A stretch of 64,000 nt of DNA from Pegoplata infirma. Its lineage: Eukaryota > Arthropoda > Insecta > Diptera > Anthomyiidae. Location of the stretch: the NCBI GenBank assembly GCA_963921195.1, contig OY992537.1:14223125-14287124 (forward strand), read 5' to 3'. The translations under genes were made by a program, and so were the position numbers. Of the stretch, positions 43,526-54,894 are shown one piece after another (the first letter of the stretch is position 1; each line of letters opens with the position of its first letter). The notes beneath the pieces were generated by a model that was not told where the DNA came from, searched no databases, and saw only the letters and a list, made by a program, of their open reading frames with translations.

Positions 43526-45220
43526 CACGGTGGTCAATTCCGGCCAAAAATCATTTTATTTTTTTATTAAATCTTGATGAACTTTTGATGCTATATTATA
43601 GCTAATACTTCAAAACATACAATTTAAATCTTTTTTTGGGCCTTGTAACACTATAATATTGTCCATAGTGGTGCAAAGTTGAGTATTTTTTGCTTGTTAT
43701 TTCAGCTTTTTTTAAAATGTATACTTTAGTTTTCAACAAAAGTTGGCTATGCATTTTTCTTCACATTATTTTTGTAAGTTCGGACATGGATTTTTAATTC
43801 CTATAGTAAATAATCATTCCATGTGGTTTTTGCAGATTTTGTGTGCGTTTTTGTCTCAAAGTGATGTGTATGAAAATTAGATAAAAATTACAAAAAAACT
43901 CTAAAAAAAATAAATTTTGAAAGACCATAAAAATCAATTAGAGGCTATTAGAGGTTAGTTATAAAAAGCAGTTTGCACTTTTAACTATTAAAAGTAAGTA
44001 TTTTAAATTTCAGCCCCTACTTTTACCGATTCTTTAAACCAGAGCATTTTTAGTGGACTCATTTTTTAGAAATGGTGAACTTTTTTAAACCTACAAACTC
44101 CACCAAAATAGGGAATGTGAAAAGATACTAACTTAAAACCCATTAAAAAAACTCAAAAAAAGACGAAATAAAAAAAATGTGGTTTAAGGGTGGTATCACA
44201 ATGGACCTCAGAGTCAGCAGCCACTAACAACCTAACCTAAGGGGGGTTGGAACTAAAAAACACCCTTAATGATAGCAATTTTTAAACAGCTAAAAAAATA
44301 AATACGTAATAGTAGTATTATTTAATTCTGTTTTTCATTTGAAAGAAAGAACATTTTAGCATTTTTAAAAATTGCATAACACAAAATTTGGTTAACTAGA
44401 ATTTTCAGGGTTGCCAGTTAATCGTGTTTTTTTTAAGGGAAAAATTGGCTGCATTTTTACAGCAAAAACTACTAAACCGATTTTGACGATATTTTTTTTT
44501 TGATTTGTAGATAATTAAATTTTCAAGCACTTAACGTGGCCATTTTTTTTGGGGAAAAAATTGATTTTTGTCTAAGATATGCTAACGTAAACTCAAAAAA
44601 TAGAAAAACTTCAATCTCTTCTTTCATTCAAATATTAATTAGGTCAAATTTTAAAAAATTGTAACGATAAGTATTAGAAAATTAAATAATCTACAAATCC
44701 CAAAAAAAAAATGTCATCAAAATTGGTTTAGTTGTTTTTGCTGTACAACTGCGGCCATTTTGTCCTTTAAAAAATAGCATTCCACAATTAACTGGAAACC
44801 CTGGCAATTCTTTGTCTTTTAAACATTTAAAAATATTACGATTATAAAAATTTCAAATAAAAAAATATAATTAAAAAGTATTATTGGCTGTTTCTTTTAG
44901 TTCCAACCCCCACCTTAATTAGTTTGATACATTTGACACGTCCATGCTTAGTTGGCCAACCACTATATTTGTATGTCCAACGTTTTGAAAAGAGATCAGA
45001 TATATTATTCTTAATTCGGATATTAAATTATTGCTGTTTATATGCAGACATGTTTGATACATTTGGGACGTCCGTTATTATTTGGCCAACCACTGTATTT
45101 GTGGGTCCAATATTTGGGCAAGGTTTCAGATATGTTATTCTTAATTCGAATATTAAATTTGAGCTATTTACATGCAGAAATAAAGAAGTTATTGATTTTT
45201 GGCCGGAATTGACCACCGTG
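43526..45220. mobile_element. Transib-like non-autonomous element
   Basis: Ends are CACGGTGGTCAATTCCGGCC and the exact complement; the inverted repeat extends to about 29 bp. The target duplication is CACTG (43521-43525 and 45221-45225). The short TCGAGGG copy shows the empty site as TTTTGGTCCACTGATGCT (complement strand). Ends starting CACGGTG and a 5-bp duplication are the marks of Transib, the superfamily related to RAG1. The 1.7-kb inside contains no transposase frame I can recognise; a segment with GTTGGCCAACCACT(A/G)TATTTGT is directly repeated near 44950 and 45080. Confidence 0.82.
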
Positions 45221-46454
45221 CACTGATGCTAATTTTTTCTGAAAATTCTTGTTTGACTTTTTTGAGAAATATGTCTCAAACTTTGGATGTCTTGTGTACA
45301 TTATGAAACAAAAATTTTTATCTTAAAAATCCCGATGCTGATCAGCATCTGTGGACCAAAATCGCGTTTTTATTTTTTTTACTATTTCTTACATAACATA
45401 CTCAACAGTTTGTCAACTTTTGAGAAGAATTCGGTAAAAAAAATAATTTTTGTCTTAAAAATCCGCACCTGTGGACCAAAACCGCGATTATTTATAAGCC
45501 GTAAATTATTTATAAGCCGTTATCATTAATAAATTACGTTAAAAATTAACCAATGTCATAAATGAAATCATAATAATTCATTTTTATTAAAATGCAAACC
45601 CTCTATCTGATCATTTTCATTCCTGTACTTAATATTTTTGAGAAACAAAACCCTCTATCTATCCTCTAAAATCCCCAATAGTGCAAAATTTTAAAAACGA
45701 ATTATATGTGAGATTCAGTAGATGATTCAAAAAATATTGTAGAATATCGAATTTTAATTACTCTAACAATCCGCGAAATAAACAGTTTTTTGGCTCTCCT
45801 GAAAAGTTGTGTTTTTTTAGATAGAGGGTTTTGAATATAGGCCCTCGATATGTTTCCATTTAACCAACAATTTTCTAAGTTTTTAAGGCAAAGTATAAGA
45901 AACTTTTTAAAATGTTCCTAAACATTTCCTTGTTAGGGTTATGTATATCACCTATCTGGTTCGAAGCGTACCCGAACATTTTTTTGTTTAAGAAAATTAT
46001 ATGTTTGGTGAATGTATCGTTGACCTGTGGTGTAACTCAACTCAAACCAAAAAACACCAGGATTTTACATGTTTTTATGCAATTAGATCTAATTAGGTCC
46101 ACTAATATATGGCAATGTCTGGTCAAAACTCGGATGAAATCAAATCATATTTTATACAAGTTGATCTTTTTTAATGCAAAAACATCCACCATTATTCGGA
46201 TCAAATTGCGTATAAATATATATTGTGTTACATATCATTATATATTGTATCATATAAAAATTTTTACTCGGGAAAATAAATTTTTCCCATTTTTAGTTCA
46301 AATTGGCATAATATTAATTTTTTTTTTCTTTCCTTATTTTTAAGAAAAATATGAACTTAAAAGAAGGAAAATATGGCAATGGAGCTAAATCATTATCAAA
46401 ATTCCTTGAATTTAGTTAGTTTTCCCATTTTTTAGTAATTTTTTTTCTTAGTGT

Positions 46455-46676
46455 AGGGGCACTCTCAGAGCAGGTCTAACTGCTCTAAGAATGCCCCTAG
46501 AGTAGTCAAATGTATGACAGGCCCACAATATTTTTGTAATGCAAACATTTTCTCAGAACATACAGACAGACAGACTCGTTATCTTCAACAGTTAAGGCGG
46601 TCCCCATGGGGACCATGTATGCATACATTTTTTTTTATACATTTGTTTTATTAATTCAGCTTCTAACGCTCTAATA
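46455..46676. mobile_element. TGGGGCATTCC element, second copy, right part
   Basis: CTAACTGCTCTAAGAATGCC, then CCACAATATTTTTGTAATGC and AACATTTTCTCAGAACATAC, and TTAAGGCGGTCCCCAT match the palindrome at 34501 and continue the left part at 38788-39203. It is cut off by the next element. Confidence 0.7.
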
Positions 46677-47305
46677 CACTCAAAAAAACCTTGTCAAATT
46701 ACTAGAAAAAGTCTCGTAATTCCATTTTACGAATATTTGACAGATTTCCTTGTTTTTTAACAAATAATTTTCGGTCGAAATTTAAATTTATTTTTGTAAT
46801 TTTACAGTTTTTCTGGTAATTTTACAAGTTTTAAAGATTTCTTACAAAAATTCATTGTAATTTTACAAGCTTTTTACCAATAATTTTGTTATATTACAAA
46901 CTTTTTACCAATAAAATTATAAATTTACAGATTTTTTAACGCTATAAAACTTACAAGGAGGTTTCATGTTTTTACCAGATTTTTTGCTACCTCCTATTTT
47001 ACGAGAATTCCTCGTAAAAGTTATGAGCTTTTTCGTAATTATACAAGATTTTTACCAATAAAATTGTAAATTTACAATTTTTCTAGCGCAATAAAACTTA
47101 CAAGGAAATCTCGTGAGTTTACTATATTTTTTTTTTAAAAGATGTTGAAAATTTGTAAAATTAAAAAAAAAAAAATTGTAAAGTTACAAAAAAATATGTA
47201 AATTTCGATCGAAAATGTTTTGTTAAAAAACAAGGAAAACTGTCAAATATTGGTAATATGGGATTACGTGACATTTTCTAGTAATTTGACCAGGTTTTTT
47301 GTGTG
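46677..47305. mobile_element. CACTCAAAAAAACC long-inverted-repeat element
   Basis: Left end CACTCAAAAAAACCTTGTCA and right end (complement) CACACAAAAAACCTGGTCAA open inverted arms of about 120 bp (CAAATTACTAGAAAA, ATTTGACAG, CCTTGTTTTTTAACAAA). The inside repeats TTTTACAAG/CTTGTAAAA-type units. The CACTC end resembles the element at 40433. No clear target duplication. Confidence 0.72.
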
Positions 47306-47443
47306 AAGTTTTTAAACAAAATCATAAATGACCTTGTTTTGCTTGCTTAAAGTTTTAGGATCATATTTTTATTAAAAGCCTCAATTTATGCTACAATAAA
47401 ACCGAAGTTTTTTTTATAAAAATAATCGAAATTAAAATAATTC

Positions 47444-47985
47444 ACAAGGGAAGTCTCCCAGGTGTCACCGTCCGATCTTCATGAAAATTGGATAGTTTGT
47501 TTAAAACAAAAATTAATTGGACAAGTATTTATTTAGCGAACCAAACTCAATTTTAGGGGTGGTCGATTTGTACGGGGAAGTTGACTTTTTTTAGTTTTTT
47601 ACGATTAACTCCTATTTAATTAAAATAAACATAGGCATATTTGCTATCAGATTAAAGGTATTTAAACTGCCTATTTCGTGGTGCTAACAACGTGCCAAAA
47701 AAAATACTATATTTTTTGTTTGTTCATGTTTGGACACGTTCTTTACAGATAAACATAGGTATTCCAAAGACCTTTTATTTGGTATGATACATGACTAGGT
47801 TTCTTTACATAATATAGGAGATAAACGAAAAAAACTGAAAAATTGCCGTTTCTTCCCACCTCATTTGCACCCCCTAAATATGAATTTGTGCTCTAAAAAA
47901 TACGTGTCCCTTTATTTTTGCTACTCTACAAAATAAAACCAATTCTATTAAGATCAGTGGGTGACACTATGGTGACACCCCTTGT
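47444..47985. mobile_element. ACAAGGG element, copy 1
   Basis: Ends ACAAGGGAAGTCTCCCAGGT and (complement) ACAAGGGGTGTCACC. The motif GGTGTCACC occurs near both ends. Internal blocks such as AATACGTGTCCCTTTATTTT and GTTTCTTTACATAATATAGG match copy 2 at 60503-61089 in reverse orientation. No coding sequence. Confidence 0.75.
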
Positions 47986-48784
47986 CAGTGAAATGATGTA
48001 AACACACCTTTAAATATTTCTAAAGAAGTCAAAAATCATACGTAATATTTTTTTTTGTGCCTAAAAGTATGCACCTTTTTTACAAATATAAATATAAAAA
48101 CGTCTCAGAGTCTGACTTTTGTTACAGGAAAAATATCGAAAAAGTTTTTAAGAATTTCAGACTTTTTCAATAGCACAAATATCTGAGAATTTAAGACTTA
48201 TGTGAAAATTGTCTCACAATCTGAGAAATTTTCTGTAGCAAAAAATATCACAAAAACTGAGACTTTATATAAATGATTAATGTCTCAGAATATAAGAATG
48301 CAGAAAAAGTAGTTTGTGATAACAAATTTCATATTATAAAAGAAAAGCTTCATCAACATAATAAATTTGTCATTAAACTTATGACACTATTTCTTCAAAA
48401 TGATGAAGCATATTTCGTTAGGTTCACCAACTATATGTACCTAGTGTATTTTTAACGGGTTGCTGTAATACAAAATATGTCTATTTTAGCTTTGATGAAT
48501 TACAGCAAAAAAAAAAATGCATATTTTTTTAAAAAAGGTTCTATTTTAAATTTTTTTTAAATATTACGTGTTGACTTTTTAGCCTTCCAAGCCTATATTT
48601 TTATTTTTTTGTAAATTACAAGATGATGAAATTTTTAATGAATGTCATTCAATATACTTGAATATGTCTAGGCATTATAATACAAAATGCATTTTATATA
48701 CATCATTATATGCATAGAAATTTTATATCGTCATGAGAAATGCAAACGGACGAAATCAGAAGCTTGGTATATATTTTTGTCGTT
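47986..48784. other. Unassigned sequence with decayed minisatellite units
   Basis: At 48095-48300 motifs such as GTCTCAGAGTCTGACTTTT and GTCTCACAATCTGAGAAATT are relatives of the 35-bp minisatellite at 40975. The rest is AT-rich without features. Confidence 0.5.
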
Positions 48785-49050
48785 CTAATAGTCAGGTTTT
48801 TATTGAACATTCCGTCTGCCCTTCTGTCCGTAAAAATCTCTTAAAATTCATGGACAAATTTAATATTTGATTAAAAATTAGCTTGAAGCTGTTTAACGTG
48901 TACTTTTGTAATCTGATTATAATTCAATAATTTTTGGACTCAGTCCTCATAAAAAAATTTTGACCGATATTCCGTTAAATTGGTCTATAATAACAAAAAT
49001 AGTTAATTTCGCTTAAATTTGGTTTGGGTGTGATTTCTACACGATAATAG
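48785..49050 (-). mobile_element. Decayed MM-A copy beside an spz3 exon
   Basis: On the minus strand the order ATTCAATAATTTTTGGACTC, CCGATATTCCGTTAAATTGG and GTTTAACGTGTACTTTTG (and complements) follows MM-A, with CCGTCTGCCCTTCTGTCCG as the reduced GTCY tract. It ends about 30 bp from the spz3 donor at 49079. Confidence 0.6.
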
Positions 49051-49078
49051 TTTTTTTTTTTTGTTCTATAATACTTAC

Positions 49079-49212
49079 TGGTATTTGTACAAGAGAACCA
49101 TTATTAAATGTAGGATAATGGTATAAAGGCACTACAGGTACTGTACCATTTTTGAGGTAAATTGGTCCTTGAATGGGGGTGACTGTGGGCATAGGAGATT
49201 TAGAGGAACCAT
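49079..49212 (-). CDS. spz3: spz3, most 5' exon found in the window
   Basis: The 134-bp exon has acceptor ATTTTACAG and donor ATACCA|GTAAGT. Its first two bases complete a codon started upstream, and it ends on a codon boundary that fits the phase-0 exon at 19357. Residues 1-44 of the visible protein include GSSKSPMPTVTPIQGPIYLK, NGTVPVVPLYHYPTFNNGS and LVQIP. NGT and NGS are potential N-glycosylation sites. The preceding exon must end with one base of a codon; none was convincing between here and 64000, so the N-terminus with the signal peptide is likely outside the window. The exon is in clearly better codon context than its AT-rich surroundings. Confidence 0.8.
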
Positions 49213-49573
49213 CTGTAAAATAAAAACAAGAAAAAGAATAATAAATAATAAATATTAGTTTAATATTAACATATAGAAAAACTCTCTTAGAGTTTAAGAA
49301 AAAATTGTCTAATGCTAAAATTGATTCAGCTTCTTTAAGTTTTTTTTATCATGTTTCAAGTTCTGAGAACTTTCTCAGAAAAAGGAACATTTGGAGCCCA
49401 CAAAAAAAAAATTAACACCAGGAGATTCTAATTATAATTTCGGATCGCCCCAATTCGCTCAAAATGTTTAAATTATCGGGCACTTTAGAGTTAGAAACTT
49501 TTAAAAGTAAAATAAATAATTGTTGCTAAGACAATGGACGTATTCAGGGGGGCACAGTGGCCAAAACACCCAA
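49213..49573. other. Unassigned spz3 intron sequence
   Basis: AT-rich sequence upstream of the 49079-49212 exon. Its start contains the T-rich acceptor tract. No other feature. Confidence 0.45.
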
Positions 49574-50655
49574 TCTAGCGGCGCTTAATTCGGAAATGTA
49601 AAATAATAAAGCCCAATGCATATTTGGAAGGGGAAATTAACATGGGGCTATGGGATAACATGGATCGATTTTGTCAAAAAATTTAATAGATTTTGTTCTT
49701 TCGATAAAAAATCTTAAATTTTAAATTTTAGCTTAATCGATTGAAAATTGTGGTCTTTATCGCGTTTATACTGTTTACTTGCGCGAACTAGCACGCCGAA
49801 CTGAAACGTCACAACAAAAATAACCCAAAATAATAAACAAAACAGGTATTGGACCGAATACGATCGAATTTCAAAAGTTGTAGTCCATGAAACTATATTT
49901 TATATCACAAATGTCAACTTTTATAATGCACTAATAACAAACTCGATACACACAGGCCACAATCATTTATTTTTTTAGTTAAAACATAACTTTTACTTTA
50001 AATTAAAACTTAAAAATTTATAAACAATTGACTTAAAAGTGTCAAGAAAAACTCACTGAGGTATTAGGCCCCAAATTCCTTTAATACACTTGCTGCAGAA
50101 AATGTATATTTGACAGCTTACAGCTGTGCGAATATTGAAAGCAAAAGAAAAGTAAAAACGTAAATTTGTTCTGTAAAGTATAGGTCATAGAGTAAGGAAA
50201 GTAAGAGATTTTCAAATGACCCAAAATAAGTCTGCAAGTTTATGAAAATTGGTAAACTTAATGTATTGCAGGAATTTAAAAATTTTGTAAAAAGATCAAA
50301 GAGAATTACAAAATGAGTAAATTTTACCACTATTATTGAGAGGATTTCCTATCTATATTGAGAGGATTACCACTATTTCCGTTATTAAAATTCTCTCTTT
50401 ACTAATTTTCCTACTTTTTTCCCTGATTTTGGAGCATTTTGCTTACTCTTTCTACTTTTTCCCCTGTTTTTGCAGGATTTTTTTTATATTTTGCAGATAT
50501 TTTCATGCATTAAGAGAATCATTTTTTCCTTTGTAAAAAAAGAGTGCATTTTTTTCGGCCCCATGTAGTCTGATACCCACTGGTATAGGTAAACGATGCA
50601 GTGCAAAAACATTTATCGGTCTTAATTTCTTAATTTTGACTTAAGCGCCGCTAGA
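49574..50655. mobile_element. TCTAGCGGCGCTTAA element
   Basis: Ends TCTAGCGGCGCTTAA and TTAAGCGCCGCTAGA are a perfect 15-bp inverted repeat 1.08 kb apart. Inside, 49650-49790 contains old MM-A sequence (ATGGATCGATTTTGTC, GTTTATACTGTTTACTTG). No transposase and no clear target duplication. Confidence 0.65.
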
Positions 50656-51357
50656 TCAGTGATTTCGGACACAGTGCAGGGGCCCCCTTTTGGATTGGAA
50701 AATTTAAAAAAATGCAAACACTTCAACACATGAGACAATTAACAAACATCTGAATTCAAAGAGGAAAAACCTTGCTGAGCGGTGTTATTAAAATTTTTCT
50801 TTATGCCTTAACTTATGCTTTGAAAAATCCTTACATTTTTACACAAAACGTCGAAAACTGTTTGACCCACTGGGCCCTGAACACTTATGTATTAACTATA
50901 AAATCCCAAGAAAATTTTAATTTTAAAATTAAATCATAAGATCTTAATACACAATATCTTAATTTCGAGATCAAAACAAAAGACTTAAGACACAAACATA
51001 AAACGGAATATTAAAACAAAGTTTTTAAATAAAACACAAGACTTGAGTAACAAACTTTTTTTTATCAAGACTTTAACGAAACTTGTCATACGTTGTAAAA
51101 ATATGTAGGTTACTTTGCATAATTATTTGGTATGTAAAAAAAAAAATCTTAACAAAAATCCGGTGTAATATGATTTTTTTTATTATTTTGCATACCAAAA
51201 AAGCCAAAAAAACATTGTCATATCTTATTTTTTAACATTAATATCAGATACAATGTTATAGATTGCAACATCACATCTCTTCTTTATAAATTTTAAGTTT
51301 TTTAAATGAATTTGTACATGCACTCCACACCAAACACACCAAATGTCTGACTCTTTT
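50656..51357. other. Unassigned AT-rich sequence
   Basis: No gene or repeat was recognised. Confidence 0.4.
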
Positions 51358-51995
51358 TATACCCTCCACTTAGTGATAGAGGGTATATATAAGTTTGTCA
51401 TTCTGTTTGTAACTCATCGAAATATCGATCTGGGACCCCATAAAGTATATATATTCATGATGGCCGATCGATTTAAAGACATTCTAGCGATGTTCGTCTG
51501 TCCGTCTGTCTGTCTGTCTGTCTGTCTGTCTGTGGAAAATGCTGTCGCGGACAAAATATTGCACAGAGATGACTGAAACTTAACATATTTATTGGAAGTT
51601 CTCCCGAGAAGTTTGGTATTGCATTATATTTGAGCGATATCGGTTCAGCGGTTCAAAAGTTATGAACGAATATGTAAGCACACCTCAAAAATTTCAGTAC
51701 ATTCAACATAACCTAAAAATACAAAATGCTTTAATTCGACTTCTTGTTGGCATATGTGAACATAATTGAACACCAAATGGTATTTAAACAAGTACGAACA
51801 TATTTTTTGACAAAAAAAGAAAAAAATCGCGGATTTTTTTTAACAAATTTTTTTTCGCGAAAATTTTTTTTTCAAAAAAAATTGTTTTTTTCAAAAGTAA
51901 TTTCCTTTTAAATAAAGTTTTTTGCAATAATCTTTTTGAAATTGTGGAGGGTATCACTACATTCGGCAAGGCCGAATTTAACTTTTTTACTTGTT
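51358..51995 (+). mobile_element. MM-B mini-me-like element, long GTCT tract
   Basis: It starts TATACCCTCCACTTAGTG and ends CATTCGGCAAGGCCGAATTT. The microsatellite is GTCCGTCTGTCTGTCTGTCT and longer, the most expanded in the window. The right part, with poly-A and TCGCGGATTTTTTT, matches 4828-5416. Confidence 0.87.
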
Positions 51996-52499
51996 TTTTT
52001 TAAACTATTCTCATTGAATTGAAGACACATGATTAAGCAATTTATGACACTTATGACAGCTTTCAGTCAATTTGACACTGTCAGTCTGTCTATAGAGTCA
52101 GTCTGGTGGGTGATGAGATTCATCAGTTGTAGACAACTACTGGTAACTACTGTACTCCGTGCGATATTGGTACTACTGTACTGAAATACTCTTAGCATGT
52201 ACTCGTATGTATCTCACATATAAATCTTAAAATCTTGTATGTGCCTTTGAAGGCGTTTGCAGCTCTGTTCATTCGACTGTTGTGGGGTTGTTGTTTATTT
52301 ACATGCCAATGTAAATATTGTTGACATAAAACGCCTGCTGTTTAATGTTTTTAAAACAAAAAAACAAAATTATGTTTACAAACAAAAGCTACTACATGTT
52401 ATAAATTAACCCAAAAATTATAATAAACTTTTTTTTGGTAAATTTATTTTAAGAAATATTTTAGATTCTGAAAGAACTTCCGTATTCAAAAATTTCTGA
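51996..52499. other. Non-repetitive, less AT-rich island
   Basis: From about 52020 to 52340 the base composition is more balanced than around it and I saw no match elsewhere in the window. It contains GACACTGTCAGTCTGTC, CAACTACTGGTAACTACTG and several CTACTGTACT motifs. No frame is convincing. It could be regulatory DNA of spz3, but nothing proves that. Confidence 0.35.
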
Positions 52500-52743
52500 T
52501 AAAAAAAGTTTTTGATGAAAAAAAGTTTGTAATGAAAAAAGATTATTGATAAAAAATAATATTTGATAAAAAAAAATATTAATGAAAAAAAAACATTGAT
52601 GAAAAAAAAAAATAAATATTGATAAAAAGAAAAATATTTTTTTGAAAAAAAAAATATTGATGAAAAAAAATATTGATAAAAAAATTTTGATAAAAAAATA
52701 TTGATTAAAAAAAAATTTAAGAAAATAAATATTGACGAAAAAA
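52500..52743. repeat. ATTGATGAAAAAAA tandem tract
   Basis: Imperfect 14-16-bp units of ATTGATAAAAAAAAAT. The tract resumes at 53563-53590 and 55375-55470, so the two MM-A elements that follow were inserted into a once continuous array. Confidence 0.8.
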
Positions 52744-53563
52744 ACAAGTAAGAAAATTATAGTCGGTCAAGACCGACCATATAATACCCTACACCAGAGT
52801 TTCCCGGAAAATGGGTCCCAAGTTCAAACATGGACCGATTAGATATATATTTTGTCGAATTTTTAATAAGTGTAAAAAACATTTACAAATCAAATTTAGT
52901 GAAATATGCTTCGATTTGCTGTCAATAAACCGATTTAAGTGAATTTCGGGCGAAATTTTTACATGGGGCCTAAGTCCAAAAATGGTCCGATGGTAATCAG
53001 ATTTCAAAAGGTTATTTAATTACGCGTTTAACATACACAAACAAAATTTTAATTAAATATTTTATTTTTTTCATGAAATTTGATAGATTCATGTGAAAAT
53101 CGGGAAGATAGTTCGTATTGGGGCTACAAGAAAAACTGGTCCGAATTCTTCAAAATTCTGAATGGTGGTTTGTGGAGACAAAACACGTTTACCTGCCAAA
53201 TTTTGATAAGATACCTATCATAATACGGCTATAAGAGTCATTTAAGCCAAAACTAAAGAGGACCTTTGAATGGGGGCTAGGTGTAAATATGAACTGATTT
53301 TTTCCAATTTCAATAGGCTTTGTCCTTGGGCCAAGAGGGTCTTAAGTTTCAAATTATTTCAAGTTAATTGATTAAAAATTACTACCTGTATCGTGTTTAC
53401 ACCGCTTACATGGACAGACGGACGGACATCGCTAAATCGACTCAAAAAGTGATTGAGTCGATCGGTATACTTAAAAGTGGGTATAGGACCAATATTTCGG
53501 GTTGTTACAAACATCAGCACAAACTCATTATACCCTGTACCACAGTGTGGTGTAGGGTATAAA
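52744..53563 (+). mobile_element. MM-A mini-me-like element
   Basis: Runs from ACAAGTAAGAAAATTATAGT to GTGTGGTGTAGGGTATAAA. The GTCY tract is short (GACAGACGGACGGACATCG). It is inserted in the ATTGATGAAAA array. Confidence 0.87.
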
Positions 53564-53821
53564 TATTGATGAAAAAAATATTTATGTAAAACAAGTGAGA
53601 AAATTATAGTCAGTTAAGATCGACCATATAATACCCTACACCAGTGTTTCCCGGAAAATGGGGCCCAAGTCGAAACACGGATCCGATTGGATCTATATCT
53701 TGTTAGATCTTAAATTAGTGTAAAAACACACACAAACGAAATTTAAGTGAAATTGGCTTATATTTTTTGCCAATAGACCGATTTATTTGAATATCGGACG
53801 AAATTTTTATTGGGGACTAAG

Positions 53822-54478
53822 TCTACACCATTTGCAGATGTAATTCGAAAAAGATCAATTGTAATTCGAAGATTCTATTTGTAATTCGAAGATTCCATTT
53901 GTAATTCGAAGATTCCATTTGTAATTCGAATACTCCAATTGTAATTCGAATATTCAATTTGTAATTCGAAGATTCCAATTGTAATTCGAAAAAGATCAAT
54001 TGTAATTCGAAAAAGATCAATTGTAATTCGAAAAAGATCAATTGTCATTCGAAAAAGATCAATTGTAATTCGTAAAAGACCAATTGTAATTCGTAAAAGA
54101 TCAATTGTAATTCGAAGATTACAATTGTAATTCGAAAAATATCAACTGTATTTCCACTGATATTTTTCGAATTAAAATTGGAATCTTCGAATTACAATTG
54201 ATCTTTTACGAATTACAATTGATCTTTCACGAATTACAATTGATCTTTTTCGAATTACAATTGATCTTTTTCGAATTACAATTGATCTTTTTCGAATTAC
54301 AATTGTAATCTTCGAATTACAAATGGAATCTTCGAATTACAATTGGAGTATTCGAATTACAAATGGAATCTTCGAATTTCAAATGGAATCTTCGAATTAC
54401 AAATGGAATCTTCGAATTACAAATAGAATCTTCGAATTACAATTGATCTTTTTCGAATTACATCTGTAAATGGTGTAG
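53822..54478. mobile_element. GTAATTCG palindrome
   Basis: Ends TACACCATTTGCAGATGTAA and the complement ACATCTGTAAATGGTGTA. Each arm is itself a tandem array of 17-21-bp units: TGTAATTCGAAAAAGATCAA and TGTAATTCGAAGATTCCATT. The order of unit types is mirrored in the two arms, and the turning point is near 54155. It is inserted in an MM-A copy. The repeated IFFELQL peptide seen on one strand is only this array read as protein. Confidence 0.88.
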
Positions 54479-54894
54479 AAATGGTCCAACTAAAATCAAA
54501 TTTGATAAGGTTACCAAAGTATAAGTTTAACACATACACAAAAAATTTTACCACAACATTCCCAATTTTCATGAATTTTCAGATATTTATGAAAATATCG
54601 GGGAGGTAATTTGTATGGGGACTACACGTGGGACTGGTCCGATTCTTTTAAAATTTGGAGCGATGATTTCTGAATTCGAAATATGTCTACATGCTTAAAC
54701 TCGGAAGGATGCCTATTATATTACGGTTGTTAGAGGCATTACATTTTACACATTTTACATGGACAGACAGACAGACGGACGGACGGACATCCTTAAATAT
54801 ACTCAAAAAGTGATTCTGAGTCGATCGGTATACTTAAAAGAGGATCTAGGATCAATATTTCGGGTTGTTACAAACATCAGCACAAAGTCATTAT

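Larger units (their letters stand above)
40341..45848. mobile_element. TCGAGGG element, long copy with two insertions
   Basis: Same ends as the short copy at 37842-38787 but 5.5 kb. Compared with the short copy it is inverted and contains two extra blocks, 40433-43290 and 43526-45220. The rest, including GATAGAGGGTTTTG blocks, aligns closely. Confidence 0.87.
40078..46272. mobile_element. CCCGAG element, copy 2, split by a 5.5-kb insertion
   Basis: Ends CCCGAGTAAAAAT (40078) and its complement (46272) match copy 1 at 9852-10996. Sequence up to 40340 and from 45849 joins exactly as in copy 1 (GTTCCATATA... and ...TATGTTTCCA). Copy 2 lacks the two CGCTCC MITEs, which gives their empty sites. 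Confidence 0.85.
39204..46454. mobile_element. Outer insertion of the deep nest (ACACYAAGAAAAA ends)
   Basis: Sequence belonging to neither the TGGGGCATTCC element outside nor the CCCGAG element inside occupies 39204-40077 and 46273-46454. It begins TTACACCCAAAAAAAAG and ends TTTTTTTTCTTAGTGTA, a weak inverted match. It has repeated TTTTCCCA/TGGGAAA and TTTAGTTAAATTTAAC motifs. Edges are approximate. Confidence 0.5.

Noticed and set aside
45912..46343. 143-codon plus-strand frame
   Set aside because: It lies within the CCCGAG element and its neighbour, and the matching copy at 9852-10996 does not keep the frame.
53823..54041. Minus-strand frame with repeated IFFELQL
   Set aside because: It is the GTAATTCG tandem repeat read as protein.
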